Positions 41,712-51,019 of a DNA stretch of 64,000 nt are shown in pieces. Below the pieces are notes generated by a model, which was not told the DNA's origin, did not search any database, and saw only the letters and a list, made by a program, of their open reading frames with translations. The position numbers and the translations under genes were made by a program. The DNA is taken from the NCBI RefSeq assembly GCF_014645495.1, contig NZ_BMLV01000003.1, forward strand, positions 186,001-250,000. Direction: 5' to 3'. Every line of letters begins with the position of its first letter. The first letter of the stretch is position 1. The DNA comes from Cloacibacterium rupense. GTDB lineage: Bacteria > Bacteroidota > Bacteroidia > Flavobacteriales > Weeksellaceae.

Positions 41712-42590
41712 ATGGACAAAAATTTCACCAAAGATTTTCAAGTTAAAGAAAATTCTAAATTCAAAATCAAAGATTTCAGCACCACATACAAAGGAGAATT
41801 GAGCAAAGAAGAAGGCGAAAAGCTGCTTCAGCAAGAAAAAAAGAAACTCTACGAACTGCAAGAAAAACTCTATGCAGACGGTAGCCAATCTCTTTTAGTA
41901 GTTTTACAAGCGATGGATGCCGCCGGGAAAGATAGCTTAATAGAACATGTTTTCGGAGGTGTAAATCCACAAGGTTGCGAGGTGACCAGTTTTAAAGCAC
42001 CAAGCTCTAAAGAATATAGTTATGATTTTATCTGGAGACACTACACAGCCTTGCCAGAAAAAGGGAAAATAGGTATTTTTAATAGAAGTCATTACGAAAG
42101 TGTTTTGGTGTGCAAAGTACATCCAGAATATAATTTGAGTGAAAAAGTATGGAAATCTACAGATGAAATAGACAAAAAATTTTGGGAAAACAGATACGAA
42201 AGCATCAAAGATTTTGAAAAACATTTATCAAGAAACGGTACTAAAATCATTAAAATTTTCTTACATGTCTCTCCCGAAGAACAAAAACAACGTTTCTTAG
42301 ACAGAATAAATGAGGAAGAAAAAAATTGGAAATTTTCTGCTGCTGACTTAAAAGAAAGAGCACTTTTTGAGGATTATATGAAAGCATATGAAGAAGCCAT
42401 TAATGAAACCAGCAAAGAACATGCTCCTTGGTTTGTAGTACCTGCTGACAAAAAATGGTTTGCCAGATTGACCGCTCTACAAATTATTATAGATGCTCTA
42501 GAAGATATGAATTTAAAATATCCAGAATTGCCAGAAGACGAAAAAGAAGCGCTTTCAGAAGCCAAAAAACAATTAGAAAATGAAGATTAA
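41712..42590 (+). CDS. Polyphosphate kinase 2 family protein
   Basis: 292 residues, one PPK2 domain. Walker A is AMDAAGKDSLI (67-77), Walker B is IFNRSHYESVL (122-132), and the lid is FLDRINEEEKNWKFSAADLK. PPK2 enzymes phosphorylate NMP or NDP using polyphosphate. Length and sequence (Asp in DAAGKD, HYES) fit the class that acts on AMP/ADP, but the class cannot be fixed by eye. It is encoded alone. A polyphosphate-hydrolase-like gene is at 25.4 kb. Confidence 0.9.
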   Translation: MDKNFTKDFQVKENSKFKIKDFSTTYKGELSKEEGEKLLQQEKKKLYELQEKLYADGSQSLLVVLQAMDAAGKDSLIEHVFGGVNPQGCEVTSFKAPSSKEYSYDFIWRHYTALPEKGKIGIFNRSHYESVLVCKVHPEYNLSEKVWKSTDEIDKKFWENRYESIKDFEKHLSRNGTKIIKIFLHVSPEEQKQRFLDRINEEEKNWKFSAADLKERALFEDYMKAYEEAINETSKEHAPWFVVPADKKWFARLTALQIIIDALEDMNLKYPELPEDEKEALSEAKKQLENED

Positions 42591-42627
42591 ACTTTAATTT
42601 TTTTGTTTTTAAACAATAAACTATCCC

Positions 42628-43149
42628 ATGAAAAAATTAACCTTTCTTATCATTCTGTTCATCGGAATTATAATCTCTGCACAAGTCCCTAGATTTGCGA
42701 AATATCCAATTGCAGAAACTGGAACTCAATTTTATTTTCCTGAAGAGCCAAAATGGCAAAAATCTATTTCGGAAGACAAAAGTGAAATTTATATTACAAC
42801 TTCTGTGATTGGTGATGTAGAATATGGTCTAATTGCGGTGAAATTAGCCGAAGAAGCCGTAAAAAGTAATGAAAATCCTGAAGCCTTGATGGGAAATTAT
42901 GTCAATTATTTAAATGATAATGTTTTCAAATTTACCAAAAAAACTGATTTTGGAAAAGGCCATACTCTAGAAAACCAACCTGATGTAAAAGGTATTATAG
43001 AGTATGCCGAAACTGAAGATGGCACCAAATACACCGTAAAATCTTGGACCAACAAATCTATGATTGCTGTAATGTATGTAGGTTCTAAAAAAGAAGTAAA
43101 TATCAATTTTCAAGAGATTTACTTCAAAGGAATAAGGTTTAAACAATAA
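42628..43149 (+). CDS. Uncharacterised secreted protein, 173 aa
   Basis: Signal peptide MKKLTFLIILFIGIIISAQ followed by a soluble domain of about 150 residues: FAKYPIAETGTQFYFPEEPK, TSVIGDVEYGLIAVKLAEEA, then GHTLENQPDVKGIIEYAETE. It ends in a strand NINFQEIYFKGIRF. The pattern suggests a compact periplasmic alpha/beta domain. No family is recognised. The 37-base gap to ppk2 allows co-transcription. Confidence 0.72.
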   Translation: MKKLTFLIILFIGIIISAQVPRFAKYPIAETGTQFYFPEEPKWQKSISEDKSEIYITTSVIGDVEYGLIAVKLAEEAVKSNENPEALMGNYVNYLNDNVFKFTKKTDFGKGHTLENQPDVKGIIEYAETEDGTKYTVKSWTNKSMIAVMYVGSKKEVNINFQEIYFKGIRFKQ

Positions 43150-43333
43150 AATTGAATTCCTTTTTATCATAAACCTAAAGAATAACTTTCAAAGTTTAGC
43201 TCTTAAGAATTCACACATTTCATTTATTCAATAAATTAAGTTGAAGAGATTTTACATTAAGTTTTATCTTATTAATTCTTATTTCCTTAATTTCGCAAAA
43301 ATTTTGAATTTTCATCTTCCAATTTTCCAATAA

Positions 43334-45226
43334 ATGAATTACGTTTCCGCAGAAAATCTTACCAAATCTTACGGCATTAAAACACTTTTTGAGAACATTT
43401 CTTTCAACGTTAATGAAGGAGACAAAATAGCCATCGTTGCCAAAAACGGAAGCGGAAAATCTACTTTGCTCAAAATTTTATTAGGAAAAGAAATTGCAGA
43501 TTCCGGAAATGTGGTGATTAACAAAGACATTCAGGTGGTTTTGTTCGACCAAGAAATAGAATTTAATTCTGATTTATCTATCGATGAATTTATGATGACA
43601 CTAGATTCTCCACCGATTTTAGCACTTAAAAAATACCATCACGCTTTGGTTTCTCACAACCCCGAAGAAATGGAAAAAGCCATCGCCGAAATGGAAATTC
43701 AGAAAGCTTGGGATTTAGAAAATGAAATGAAACAAATTCTTTCTCAGCTCAAAATCAATGATTTATCTGCCAAAATGGGGAAACTTTCAGGTGGACAAAT
43801 CAAACGTGTAGCCTTAGCTAAATTATTAACGGAGACTAGAGCGCAACATACTCATACTCTTTTGATTATGGACGAACCTACCAATCACCTGGATGTGGAA
43901 ATGGTAGAATGGCTCGAAAATTATTTGAGTAAAGAAAAAATTACGTTGCTTTTGGTAACTCACGACCGATATTTTCTAGATTCAGTGTGCGATATTATCT
44001 GGGAAATGGAAGACAAAAACCTATATGTTCACCAAGGAAGTTACGCTACTTATCTGGAAAACAAAATGATACGTGAAGATAATCTGAACGCAACAATAGA
44101 TAAAGCTAACAATCTGTATCGCAAAGAATTAGAATGGATGCGCCGTCAACCAAAAGCGAGAACCACCAAATCTAAATCGAGAATTGACGCCTTTTATGAC
44201 ACTGAAAAAATAGCAAAGACCAATACCAAAAAAGAAAGTTTGGAACTTGATTTTGAGATGAAACGATTGGGAAATAAAATCTTAGAACTGAAAAATATTT
44301 CTAAAAGTTTCGGAGATTTGGTTTTGCTCAAAGATTTTTCTTATTCTTTCCAAAGAGGCGAAAAAGTAGGAATTATAGGCAAAAACGGAGCAGGAAAATC
44401 TACTCTTCTCAATATTATTCAAGGTTTAGAACCGAAAGATTCTGGCGAAATAGAAACTGGTGAAACCATTAAATTCGGGTATTTTTCGCAAAAAGGTTTG
44501 CAGTTTAAAGAAGACGAACGTGTAATTGATTTCATTAGAGAAATTTCAGAAAATTTTCCTTTAGCTAATGGTAGAACTATTTCTGCGTCGCAGTTTTTGA
44601 GATTATTTTTATTTGATGACCAAACGCAATATTCGCCGATTTCTAAACTTTCTGGTGGAGAAAAAAGAAGACTTCACTTAATGTATGTTCTGTATCAAAA
44701 CCCTAATTTTTTGATTTTTGATGAACCTACCAATGATTTGGATTTGCCAACTTTAACGGTTTTAGAAAACTTTTTATTGAATTTTCAAGGAAGTTTAATT
44801 ATTGTTTCGCACGACCGTTATTTTATGGATAGAATTGTGGACCACGTTTTAGCTTTCGAAGGAGATGGGAAAATTAAAGATTTTGTAGGGAATTTTTCGG
44901 AATATCGAGCGAGTTCTGAGGTACGAGGTACGAGTTCTGAGCCCAAAAAAGAAACTACTCAAACAAATTCAAGCGATTTCAAACAGAATCAAACTTCTTC
45001 AAACTCAACCAAGAAAAAATTAAGCTTCAAAGAACAACGCGAACTGGAAACCATAGAAAAAGAAATGCCAGAATTAGAAAAAAAGCGTGCCGAAATTTTA
45101 GAAAAACTCAATAATGAAGCTGATTACGAGAAGATTGCAGCACTTTCTGCCGATTTAGAAAAAATTTCTGAAAAATTGGAAGAACACGAAATGCGCTGGT
45201 TAGAATTGCAAGAAATGATAAGCTAA
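43334..45226 (+). CDS. ABC-F family ATPase (Uup-like)
   Basis: 630 residues, two ABC domains, no membrane segment. First NBD: Walker A AKNGSGKST (36-44), signature LSGGQIKRVALAK, Walker B LLIMDEPTNHLD. Linker with WMRRQPKARTTKSKSRIDAF. Second NBD: GKNGAGKST (about 348-356), LSGGEKRRLHL, FLIFDEPTNDLD. The C-terminal coiled coil (FKEQRELETIEKEMPELEKK) is the Uup-type DNA/ribosome-binding arm. ABC-F proteins act on the ribosome. The linker before the coiled coil contains a word-repeat segment (about 526-537, SSEVRGTSSEPK) and a Ser/Thr/Gln-rich stretch. Confidence 0.92.
   Translation: MNYVSAENLTKSYGIKTLFENISFNVNEGDKIAIVAKNGSGKSTLLKILLGKEIADSGNVVINKDIQVVLFDQEIEFNSDLSIDEFMMTLDSPPILALKKYHHALVSHNPEEMEKAIAEMEIQKAWDLENEMKQILSQLKINDLSAKMGKLSGGQIKRVALAKLLTETRAQHTHTLLIMDEPTNHLDVEMVEWLENYLSKEKITLLLVTHDRYFLDSVCDIIWEMEDKNLYVHQGSYATYLENKMIREDNLNATIDKANNLYRKELEWMRRQPKARTTKSKSRIDAFYDTEKIAKTNTKKESLELDFEMKRLGNKILELKNISKSFGDLVLLKDFSYSFQRGEKVGIIGKNGAGKSTLLNIIQGLEPKDSGEIETGETIKFGYFSQKGLQFKEDERVIDFIREISENFPLANGRTISASQFLRLFLFDDQTQYSPISKLSGGEKRRLHLMYVLYQNPNFLIFDEPTNDLDLPTLTVLENFLLNFQGSLIIVSHDRYFMDRIVDHVLAFEGDGKIKDFVGNFSEYRASSEVRGTSSEPKKETTQTNSSDFKQNQTSSNSTKKKLSFKEQRELETIEKEMPELEKKRAEILEKLNNEADYEKIAALSADLEKISEKLEEHEMRWLELQEMIS
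44909..44942. repeat. Intergenic-type word repeat inside the ABC-F gene
   Basis: GCGAGTTCTGAGGTACGAGG then TACGAGTTCTGAGC: two copies of ACGAGTTCTGAG-like words, in frame. The same words occur at the start of hemH (51905-52007). Confidence 0.75.
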
Positions 45227-45227
45227 A

Positions 45228-45656
45228 ATGGGTAAAAAACTTTACTCTATTTTCATTATTTTATATACATCTTTGCTTTTATATTGGATGTTTTTTGGGT
45301 TTGGCAGAACTCCAAACGTAGAAAAAACGGTACAATTTGTTCCTTTTACTACTATTTACAAAATGTTTACCCAAGTAGATGATTTTAAGTATTTTAGCAT
45401 CAATATGATAGGAAATATTATTGTTTTTATTCCATTTGGTTTTTTAGGAATTGTTTTTGAAAAGTTAAAAAAAGCAAAGTTTCTTTTCCCTATTTTTATT
45501 TTAGGAATTAGTACTTTAGAGTTTTTACAATATATTACCAAAAGAGGTTATGCAGAAATAGACGATGTAATTCTGAATGCAATGGGTGTTGCCATTGGTT
45601 TTTGGAGCTATAGACTTTTATTAAAATTTCCTAAATTTCACGCGATACTTAATTAA
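45228..45656 (+). CDS. VanZ-like membrane protein
   Basis: 142 residues, four hydrophobic helices. VanZ-family features: LLLYWMFFGFGRTPNVEKTV near the N-terminus, NMIGNIIVFIPFGFLG in the middle and TKRGYAEIDDVILNAMGVAI near the end. VanZ relatives confer low-level teicoplanin resistance in some hosts but the biochemical role of most is unknown. It starts one base after the ABC-F stop, so it is co-transcribed. Confidence 0.87.
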   Translation: MGKKLYSIFIILYTSLLLYWMFFGFGRTPNVEKTVQFVPFTTIYKMFTQVDDFKYFSINMIGNIIVFIPFGFLGIVFEKLKKAKFLFPIFILGISTLEFLQYITKRGYAEIDDVILNAMGVAIGFWSYRLLLKFPKFHAILN

Positions 45657-45704
45657 ACCGCAAAAGAGACGAAAGAAATGCTTGAGAAATTAGTTTAAAA
45701 AATA

Positions 45705-45730
45705 AAAAAAGCTGAAAGCTTTGCTTTTTT
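45705..45730. terminator. Bidirectional terminator between the VanZ-like gene and proC
   Basis: AAAAAAGC, 10-base loop, GCTTTTTT. It lies within a CAAAAGAGACGAAAG word-repeat spacer between convergent genes. Confidence 0.55.
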
Positions 45731-45759
45731 ATATTTTATGGTTTAATATATTATTTTTT

Positions 45760-46563
45760 TTACCCATTCAATTCTTTAGCACGATTTTCGGCAGCAAAGA
45801 TTCCGTTTTCTACAATTTCTTTTAATGAATTTTCATTAAAAATTTTCAGAGCTGCTTCCGTAGTTCCACCTTTTGAAGCCACTTCTTTAACCAATTCGTC
45901 TAGATTTTTATCAGAATTATTGATGAGATGATACGCCCCAATCATCGTTTGTTTTACAAAAAGTTTTGATAAATTTTCGTTAATTCCCATCTTCATTCCT
46001 GCCTTAATCATCGCATCTACAAAGTAATAAAAATAAGCAGGTCCGCTTCCGCTCAATGCAGTTACCGCATCCAAGAGATTTTCGTCTTCCAAATAAACTG
46101 CTCTACCAGAACTATTTAGCAATCTTTCAATATTTAAAATTTGATTAAAAGTGACACCTTCGGCTGCAGTATAGCCTGTAATTCCCATCCCGATGAGTGT
46201 AGGAGAATTAGGCATAGCTCTCACCACGTTTTTATGGTTGAGTAATTCCTGAATTTTTTCTATTTTTATACCAGCCATAATCGAAAGAATAATTTGATTT
46301 TCTTTGAATTTGAATGGTAAATTTTGTGCTACAAAAGGAAAATCCTGAGGTTTTACAGAGATGATAATGAGCTCTGCTTCATCTATATTAGCATCTTCAA
46401 AAAAAGAAATTTTCAATTCTGGGAACTCTTTTTTTATTTTTCCAATTTTTTCTTCACTTCTGATGATGAGTTGCAAATCTTGTGGTTTTACCAATTCATA
46501 TTTTAAAAAAGAACGAGAGAACGCCACGCCCATATTCCCAGCTCCGATGATTGCAATTTTCAT
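45760..46563 (-). CDS. proC: Pyrroline-5-carboxylate reductase
   Basis: 267 residues; last step of proline synthesis (NADPH-dependent reduction of P5C). The Rossmann motif AIIGAGNMGVAFSRS is at residues 3-17. MAGIKIEKIQELL and VRAMPNSPTLIGMGITGY form the cofactor/substrate region. The proC signature ALSGSGPAYFYYFVDAMIKA and the C-terminal EVASKGGTTEAALKIF are intact. It is encoded singly. Confidence 0.95.
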   Translation of the reverse strand: MKIAIIGAGNMGVAFSRSFLKYELVKPQDLQLIIRSEEKIGKIKKEFPELKISFFEDANIDEAELIIISVKPQDFPFVAQNLPFKFKENQIILSIMAGIKIEKIQELLNHKNVVRAMPNSPTLIGMGITGYTAAEGVTFNQILNIERLLNSSGRAVYLEDENLLDAVTALSGSGPAYFYYFVDAMIKAGMKMGINENLSKLFVKQTMIGAYHLINNSDKNLDELVKEVASKGGTTEAALKIFNENSLKEIVENGIFAAENRAKELNG

Positions 46564-46624
46564 ATTTTTATATTATTTGATTATGTTTGATGTTATTTGA
46601 AATGATATAATTCCGTTTGAGTTT

Positions 46625-48757
46625 TTATTTTCTACTAAAATAATCTCTTAAGACCCTTAATTCGTGAAATTCCATATGAGGCAATTCTCGCTTCAATTCA
46701 TTAAGGCTTTCATATTGTTCTGGATTTTCTATAAATTTTGTTTTGTAGAAAATTTCAAAATCTTGTATATATTCTTTGGCAATAATTCTTTCTATTTCTA
46801 ATTGTCCATTTTCTACAAATTTCCCCAAATGCCCAAAAATAGTTTGCACCAAAACTCCTCTTTCTTTGGCAATTTCACCAATAGATTTGCCTTGTTCGAA
46901 GAGTTGAAACGTAATATTTTGGGTAGGAATTTTAACTACTTTTACCGAAATTTTTTCGTCGTTTTTCTGGTCAAAAAGTGGTTTGTCTAACAAATGTACG
47001 TTTTTTAAATCATTCAGATATTCTTCTAAATCATCTAAAAAAGTTCTGGTGTCATCATTGTATTGTTTCATTCCTTTTACACCTTTGGTTTCGGCGTAAA
47101 ATTCTTTAAATGGTTTGAAAACCTCTTCTTTTACTTTCCCGAAAAAGAAATTAACAGCGCCTTCTGCTTTAGATTCTATTTCTTGCCAATTTACTTGACT
47201 TTGAATAAATTTTTTACTCTTTTGCCAAATGATTTTTTCAAATTTCAGGTAAATTTCATTGAGATTTTCCACCGAAGTTTTCAGAGCGAAATACAATTGA
47301 TAGGCATTTTGTTGATTTACAAATTTGCTTTCTTTAGAAGCATTATTCCAAGTTTCTAGAGATTGTTTCATCCAAGAAGTATCTAAATATCTCAGCACTT
47401 TTCGGATGCTATAATCGTACTTTTCAGAATGTAAAATCTCTTCAATTTGGTCATTAGCATTGGTAGAATCTTGAAACTGAGCCACTCTTTTGTCGCTAAA
47501 AATTACATCGCTAGAAATTTTAGATTTCAGTACAATTCCTTCTAAAGTTCTGCAACGCGAAAGCGCAACGTACACCTGACCAGAAGCGAAAGATTTGCCA
47601 GCATCTATCATCAATCTATCGAATGTTAAACCTTGAGATTTATGAATCGTAACTGCCCAAGCCAAACGAATAGGATATTGTTCGAAGCTGCCTAAAACTT
47701 CTTCTTTGATGTTTTTTTCGGTATCTAGTGTGTATTTTTTCTGTTCCCAAACTTCTTTTTTCAGTTTGTAATCATCATCATCGCCATCAATTCTTACCCA
47801 AATTTCGTCATCATCTAAATCTACTACTTCAGCAAGTTTTCCGTTAAAATATTTTTTTTCTTGGGTAGCATCATTTCTGATGAACATAATCTGAGCCCCA
47901 ATTTTCAGTTCTAAAGTTTCTTCATTCGGGAACTGATTATCTCTGAAATCACCAACTACATTTGCCTTGTAAAAGTATGATTTACCACCTAATTCATTGA
48001 GTTTTTTGGCATTAATATCATCCGAAATTCTGTTATGAGAAGAGAGATAAACGTAGGCTTCTTCTTTTGGTTCAAAATCAGGAATATATCTCTCGTGAAG
48101 TTTATCGTAATGTTCTTTTGATAGATTACCATCTCTAATTTCGTTGAGAATTTCTAGAAATTCTTCGTCTTTTTGACGGAAAACTTCGGTTAATTCTATG
48201 GTAAGAAGATTGGTTTCTTTGAGGGCAAAAGCATCAAAAAAGAAAGGAGACGTATAATATTTTTTCATCATATATTCATTCTCATCTCTTACCACAGGTG
48301 GAAGCTGATATAAATCTCCTATGAAAAGCATCTGTACACCACCAAATTTATTAGGATTTCTTCGGATGTGTCTCAGAGAAAAATCCATCATATCTAAGAC
48401 GTCTGCTCGTAGCATAGAAACCTCGTCTATGATGATAATTTCTACCTCGCGAAGTAGTTTTAGTTTATCTTTTCGGTAACGGAAATGCTGTATTAAGTCT
48501 GGGATATTCATCGCTAGATTTCCATCTATTCTGTCTAAAGTTGGTATAAAAGTTCTGAGCGGAAACCCAAACATAGAATGAATGGTAACACCACCCGCAT
48601 TGATGGCAGCAATGCCAGTAGGCGCTACTACAATGTGTTTTTTGTGGGTTTTCTTCACGAAATTATTGAGGAAAGTGGTTTTACCTGTTCCTGCTTTTCC
48701 GGTGAGAAAGATATTTCGGCTGGTGTTTTCTACGAGATCAAAAAGGTTATTATTCAT
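46625..48757 (-). CDS. PIF1-like helicase with C-terminal HTH domain
   Basis: 710 residues. SF1B helicase motifs: Walker A LTGKAGTGKTTFLNNF (18-33), APTGIAAINAGGVTIHSMFG (motif Ia), IIIDEVSMLRADVLDMMD (motif II), FIGDLYQLPPV (motif III), AWAVTIHKSQGLTFDRLMID and YVALSRCRTLEGI (motifs V/VI). The C-terminal region contains a helicase-associated HTH (QLFEQGKSIGEIAKERGVLV), as in RecQ and some PIF1 relatives. It likely unwinds DNA during repair or fork restart. Upstream TATTTTTG ends nine bases before the ATG. Confidence 0.9.
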   Translation of the reverse strand: MNNNLFDLVENTSRNIFLTGKAGTGKTTFLNNFVKKTHKKHIVVAPTGIAAINAGGVTIHSMFGFPLRTFIPTLDRIDGNLAMNIPDLIQHFRYRKDKLKLLREVEIIIIDEVSMLRADVLDMMDFSLRHIRRNPNKFGGVQMLFIGDLYQLPPVVRDENEYMMKKYYTSPFFFDAFALKETNLLTIELTEVFRQKDEEFLEILNEIRDGNLSKEHYDKLHERYIPDFEPKEEAYVYLSSHNRISDDINAKKLNELGGKSYFYKANVVGDFRDNQFPNEETLELKIGAQIMFIRNDATQEKKYFNGKLAEVVDLDDDEIWVRIDGDDDDYKLKKEVWEQKKYTLDTEKNIKEEVLGSFEQYPIRLAWAVTIHKSQGLTFDRLMIDAGKSFASGQVYVALSRCRTLEGIVLKSKISSDVIFSDKRVAQFQDSTNANDQIEEILHSEKYDYSIRKVLRYLDTSWMKQSLETWNNASKESKFVNQQNAYQLYFALKTSVENLNEIYLKFEKIIWQKSKKFIQSQVNWQEIESKAEGAVNFFFGKVKEEVFKPFKEFYAETKGVKGMKQYNDDTRTFLDDLEEYLNDLKNVHLLDKPLFDQKNDEKISVKVVKIPTQNITFQLFEQGKSIGEIAKERGVLVQTIFGHLGKFVENGQLEIERIIAKEYIQDFEIFYKTKFIENPEQYESLNELKRELPHMEFHELRVLRDYFSRK

Positions 48758-48765
48758 TCTATTTT

Positions 48766-48773
48766 CAAAAATA
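48766..48773 (-). promoter_or_regulatory. -7 element candidate directly before the helicase gene
   Basis: TATTTTTG on the minus strand, ending nine bases before the start codon; suggests a very short leader. Confidence 0.35.
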
Positions 48774-48800
48774 GTGATTTTTTTAGTTACAGATATTCAT

Positions 48801-48834
48801 AAAAAAAGAGAATGCTAAAAACATTCTCTAAAAA
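48801..48834 (-). terminator. Terminator of the 283-aa lipoprotein gene
   Basis: AGAGAATG (48807-48814) / CATTCTCT (48822-48829), loop 7, followed on the minus strand by seven T. Confidence 0.85.
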
Positions 48835-48856
48835 CTATATATAGACTAGTTAAAAT

Positions 48857-49708
48857 TTATTTTTTTAAAGTAATTTGTGCTACATTTCCATTTGCATCTG
48901 TAAAAGTGGCAAGATTATCACATTCTCCGTTTCCGAAATCTAGTGTCCCATCTACTTTGCTACCTTTCAAAACAACGCTTCCTTTTGAGATGAAATGGCA
49001 AGCATTTCTTTTAAACAAAGGTGTTTTTATGGTTGACGTAAAATAAGTTCCATTACTTCTATTAACGTTTCTATTACCTTCAAAAGTTTCAAAAGCGTCA
49101 TCTCCAATATTTTTCGGAGTGGCTATTCCTTCTACCATTCTGTATTTTCTATTGCTAGAAAATGTAAAGAATGTACCATCTTCATTAGTAATTTTACCAT
49201 TGGTAACTTCTTTGCTAAAAGTAGGAATTTTAAGATCTGTGGTAAGATTGGTCAGCTTAGCATCACCTTCTACTTTTCTGCCATTTACATAAAAATCTTG
49301 GTGAGAAATTGTGATTGATGCTCCTGGTAAAAATATAGGATTAGTAATAGAAATGGTGATAATTCCTTTTCTGTTAACCCCTCTCTTATCGGTACAACCC
49401 GTACCAAAATCTACAGTAATAGTTTTGGGGAAAGTTCCGTTAGTAGAAGCTACAGTAACTTTAGCACAAGGATAATCTGGATGCGCCCCTTGCTGACCGC
49501 CAGTGGTGGTTCTAAGTGATGAAGTGTTTTCAAAATTAGTAGCAAAATCTGTAGCCAAATCGATATCTGATTCTGACACAAAATCTGCATTGGCTTCTGT
49601 TTGTAAATTTTCTTGATCTAATGTTAAGTTGTTTGATTCTTCTCTGTTACAAGAATAAGTAAGTCCTGCAACTACACTGAATGCGATTAAAATTTTTGTA
49701 AGTTTCAT
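48857..49708 (-). CDS. Uncharacterised lipoprotein, 283 aa
   Basis: MKLTKILIAFSVVAGLTYSC is a lipoprotein signal with lipidated Cys20. The acidic, Asn/Asp-rich stretch that follows (about 21-65) is a tether. The rest looks beta-rich and repetitive (CAKVTVASTNGTFPKTITVD, FGTGCTDKRGVNRKGIITIS, DGTLDFGNGECDNLATFTDA) with four Cys that could form disulfides. It is probably exposed on the cell surface or in the periplasm. No family recognised. Monocistronic. Confidence 0.75.
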   Translation of the reverse strand: MKLTKILIAFSVVAGLTYSCNREESNNLTLDQENLQTEANADFVSESDIDLATDFATNFENTSSLRTTTGGQQGAHPDYPCAKVTVASTNGTFPKTITVDFGTGCTDKRGVNRKGIITISITNPIFLPGASITISHQDFYVNGRKVEGDAKLTNLTTDLKIPTFSKEVTNGKITNEDGTFFTFSSNRKYRMVEGIATPKNIGDDAFETFEGNRNVNRSNGTYFTSTIKTPLFKRNACHFISKGSVVLKGSKVDGTLDFGNGECDNLATFTDANGNVAQITLKK

Positions 49709-49814
49709 TGTTTTGTTTTTTTAGTATTCTTTTGGTAAGATGGATAAAAAAATAAAAAGTTAAATATCAAAAAAAAATATTTTTATTTTAGAAAAATACT
49801 AAAATCAATCCATT

Positions 49815-50357
49815 TTATCTAATTGTATTAAATACACTGTACCTTATAAGGTCTAAATACTTTCCATTTTTAAGAATTTCTTGCTTTAGCTCAGCTTCGA
49901 AAACAAAGCCATTTTTCTCTAAAACTTTGCCAGAAGCGGGATTGTGATGAAAATGCGAAGCATAAATTTTATTGAGTTTTAATTCTTCGAAACCGAATTT
50001 TAAAACTTCTTGTAATGCTTCGGAAACGTAGCCTCTGTTCCAAAAAGATTTCCCAAGCCAATAACCTACTTCGGCTTTATTATTAGCAACATCCAGATGA
50101 AGACCAACTGCACCAATTAATTTGAGGTTTTCTTTCTCCCGAATTCCGAAAATATAGGCTTCATTTTTCTTAAAGCTATATCCTGCCATCTGAAACCAAT
50201 AATCTGCGTGTTGCTTATGATACGGGAAAGGCAATGTTAAAGTATTTTCAGAAATTTCTGAAGTAGAATTCATCTGAAGAATAACATCTTCTGTATCTGC
50301 AACTGTAGGCTGAGAAAGGATAAGTCTGGCTGTGGAAAGTATGGGGAATTTATTCAT
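49815..50357 (-). CDS. GNAT-family N-acetyltransferase (RimJ/RimL type)
   Basis: 180 residues. Acetyltransferase_3 pattern: N-terminal LSTARLILSQPTVADTEDVI, central KLIGAVGLHLDVANNKAEVG, the acetyl-CoA loop WLGKSFWNRGYVSEALQEVL and YASHFHHNPASGKVLEKNGF at the end. It probably acetylates a small amine or a protein N-terminus; substrate unknown. Its start overlaps the stop of the carbonic-anhydrase-like gene by eight bases, so it is the second gene of that pair. Confidence 0.88.
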   Translation of the reverse strand: MNKFPILSTARLILSQPTVADTEDVILQMNSTSEISENTLTLPFPYHKQHADYWFQMAGYSFKKNEAYIFGIREKENLKLIGAVGLHLDVANNKAEVGYWLGKSFWNRGYVSEALQEVLKFGFEELKLNKIYASHFHHNPASGKVLEKNGFVFEAELKQEILKNGKYLDLIRYSVFNTIR

Positions 50358-50871
50358 TGTCCTTATACCAAGAAGAATATTTCACATAATTATTAGCAAT
50401 TCTATTAATTTCACCTTCCAATAATTGCTGAGATACATCTTTTATTTTTTTAGCAGGAACTCCTGCCCAAAGTTCACCTGCTTTTATGTGCGTTCCTTGT
50501 GTTACTACAGCTCCTGCTGCCACAATAGAATTGCTTTCTACCACGCAATCATCCATCACCACAGCGCTCATCCCAATCAAAACATTATCGTGAATGGTAC
50601 AACCGTGTACACAAGCATTATGCCCAATAGAAACATTATTCCCAATTTTCAAAGGAAATTTTTCGTAAGTACAATGAAGCATTACATTGTCTTGAACGTT
50701 TACTTTATTCCCTAGTTTTATGTAATGTACATCTCCTCTAATTACCGCATTATACCAAATGCTGCAATCTCTGCCCATTTCTACATCACCAATGATGACG
50801 GCGGTTTCTGCTAAAAAAGTGTTTTCTCCTATTTTTGGAGTTTTTCCTAAAAGTTCTCTTATCAATGCCAT
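50350..50871 (-). CDS. Gamma-carbonic anhydrase-like hexapeptide-repeat protein
   Basis: 173 residues, left-handed beta helix: VIIGDVEMGRDCSIWYNAVI, VNVQDNVMLHCTYEKFPLKI, VSIGHNACVHGCTIHDNVLI. The three His expected as Zn/Co/Fe ligands of the gamma-CA trimer are visible in MLHCT, IGHNACVHGC. Family members (YrdA, PaaY, CaiE) include active anhydrases and thioesterases. It overlaps the GNAT gene. Confidence 0.9.
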   Translation of the reverse strand: MALIRELLGKTPKIGENTFLAETAVIIGDVEMGRDCSIWYNAVIRGDVHYIKLGNKVNVQDNVMLHCTYEKFPLKIGNNVSIGHNACVHGCTIHDNVLIGMSAVVMDDCVVESNSIVAAGAVVTQGTHIKAGELWAGVPAKKIKDVSQQLLEGEINRIANNYVKYSSWYKDNE

Positions 50872-50984
50872 TTTATTTACGATTTACAATTTTGGATTTA
50901 CAATTTTTGAATTCCCGACTTCTAACTTTAAAAATATCTATTATTGAAAAAATCTAACTTCCGACTTCTGACTTCTGACTTCCT
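50872..50984. repeat. Word-repeat spacer before the Nfu gene
   Basis: ATTTACAATTTTGG-ATTTACAATTTTTG words, then CCGACTTCTAAC ... CCGACTTCTGACTTCTGACTTCC. It abuts the TATTTTTG element of the next gene. Confidence 0.75.
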
Positions 50985-50989
50985 TTCTG

Positions 50990-50997
50990 TATTTTTG
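50990..50997 (+). promoter_or_regulatory. -7 element candidate for nfu-hemH
   Basis: TATTTTTG, 22 bases before the ATG at 51020. The -33 position falls in the CTTCTGACTTCTG word tract. Confidence 0.5.
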
Positions 50998-51019
50998 TAC
51001 TCTCAAATTTAAGTAAAAA

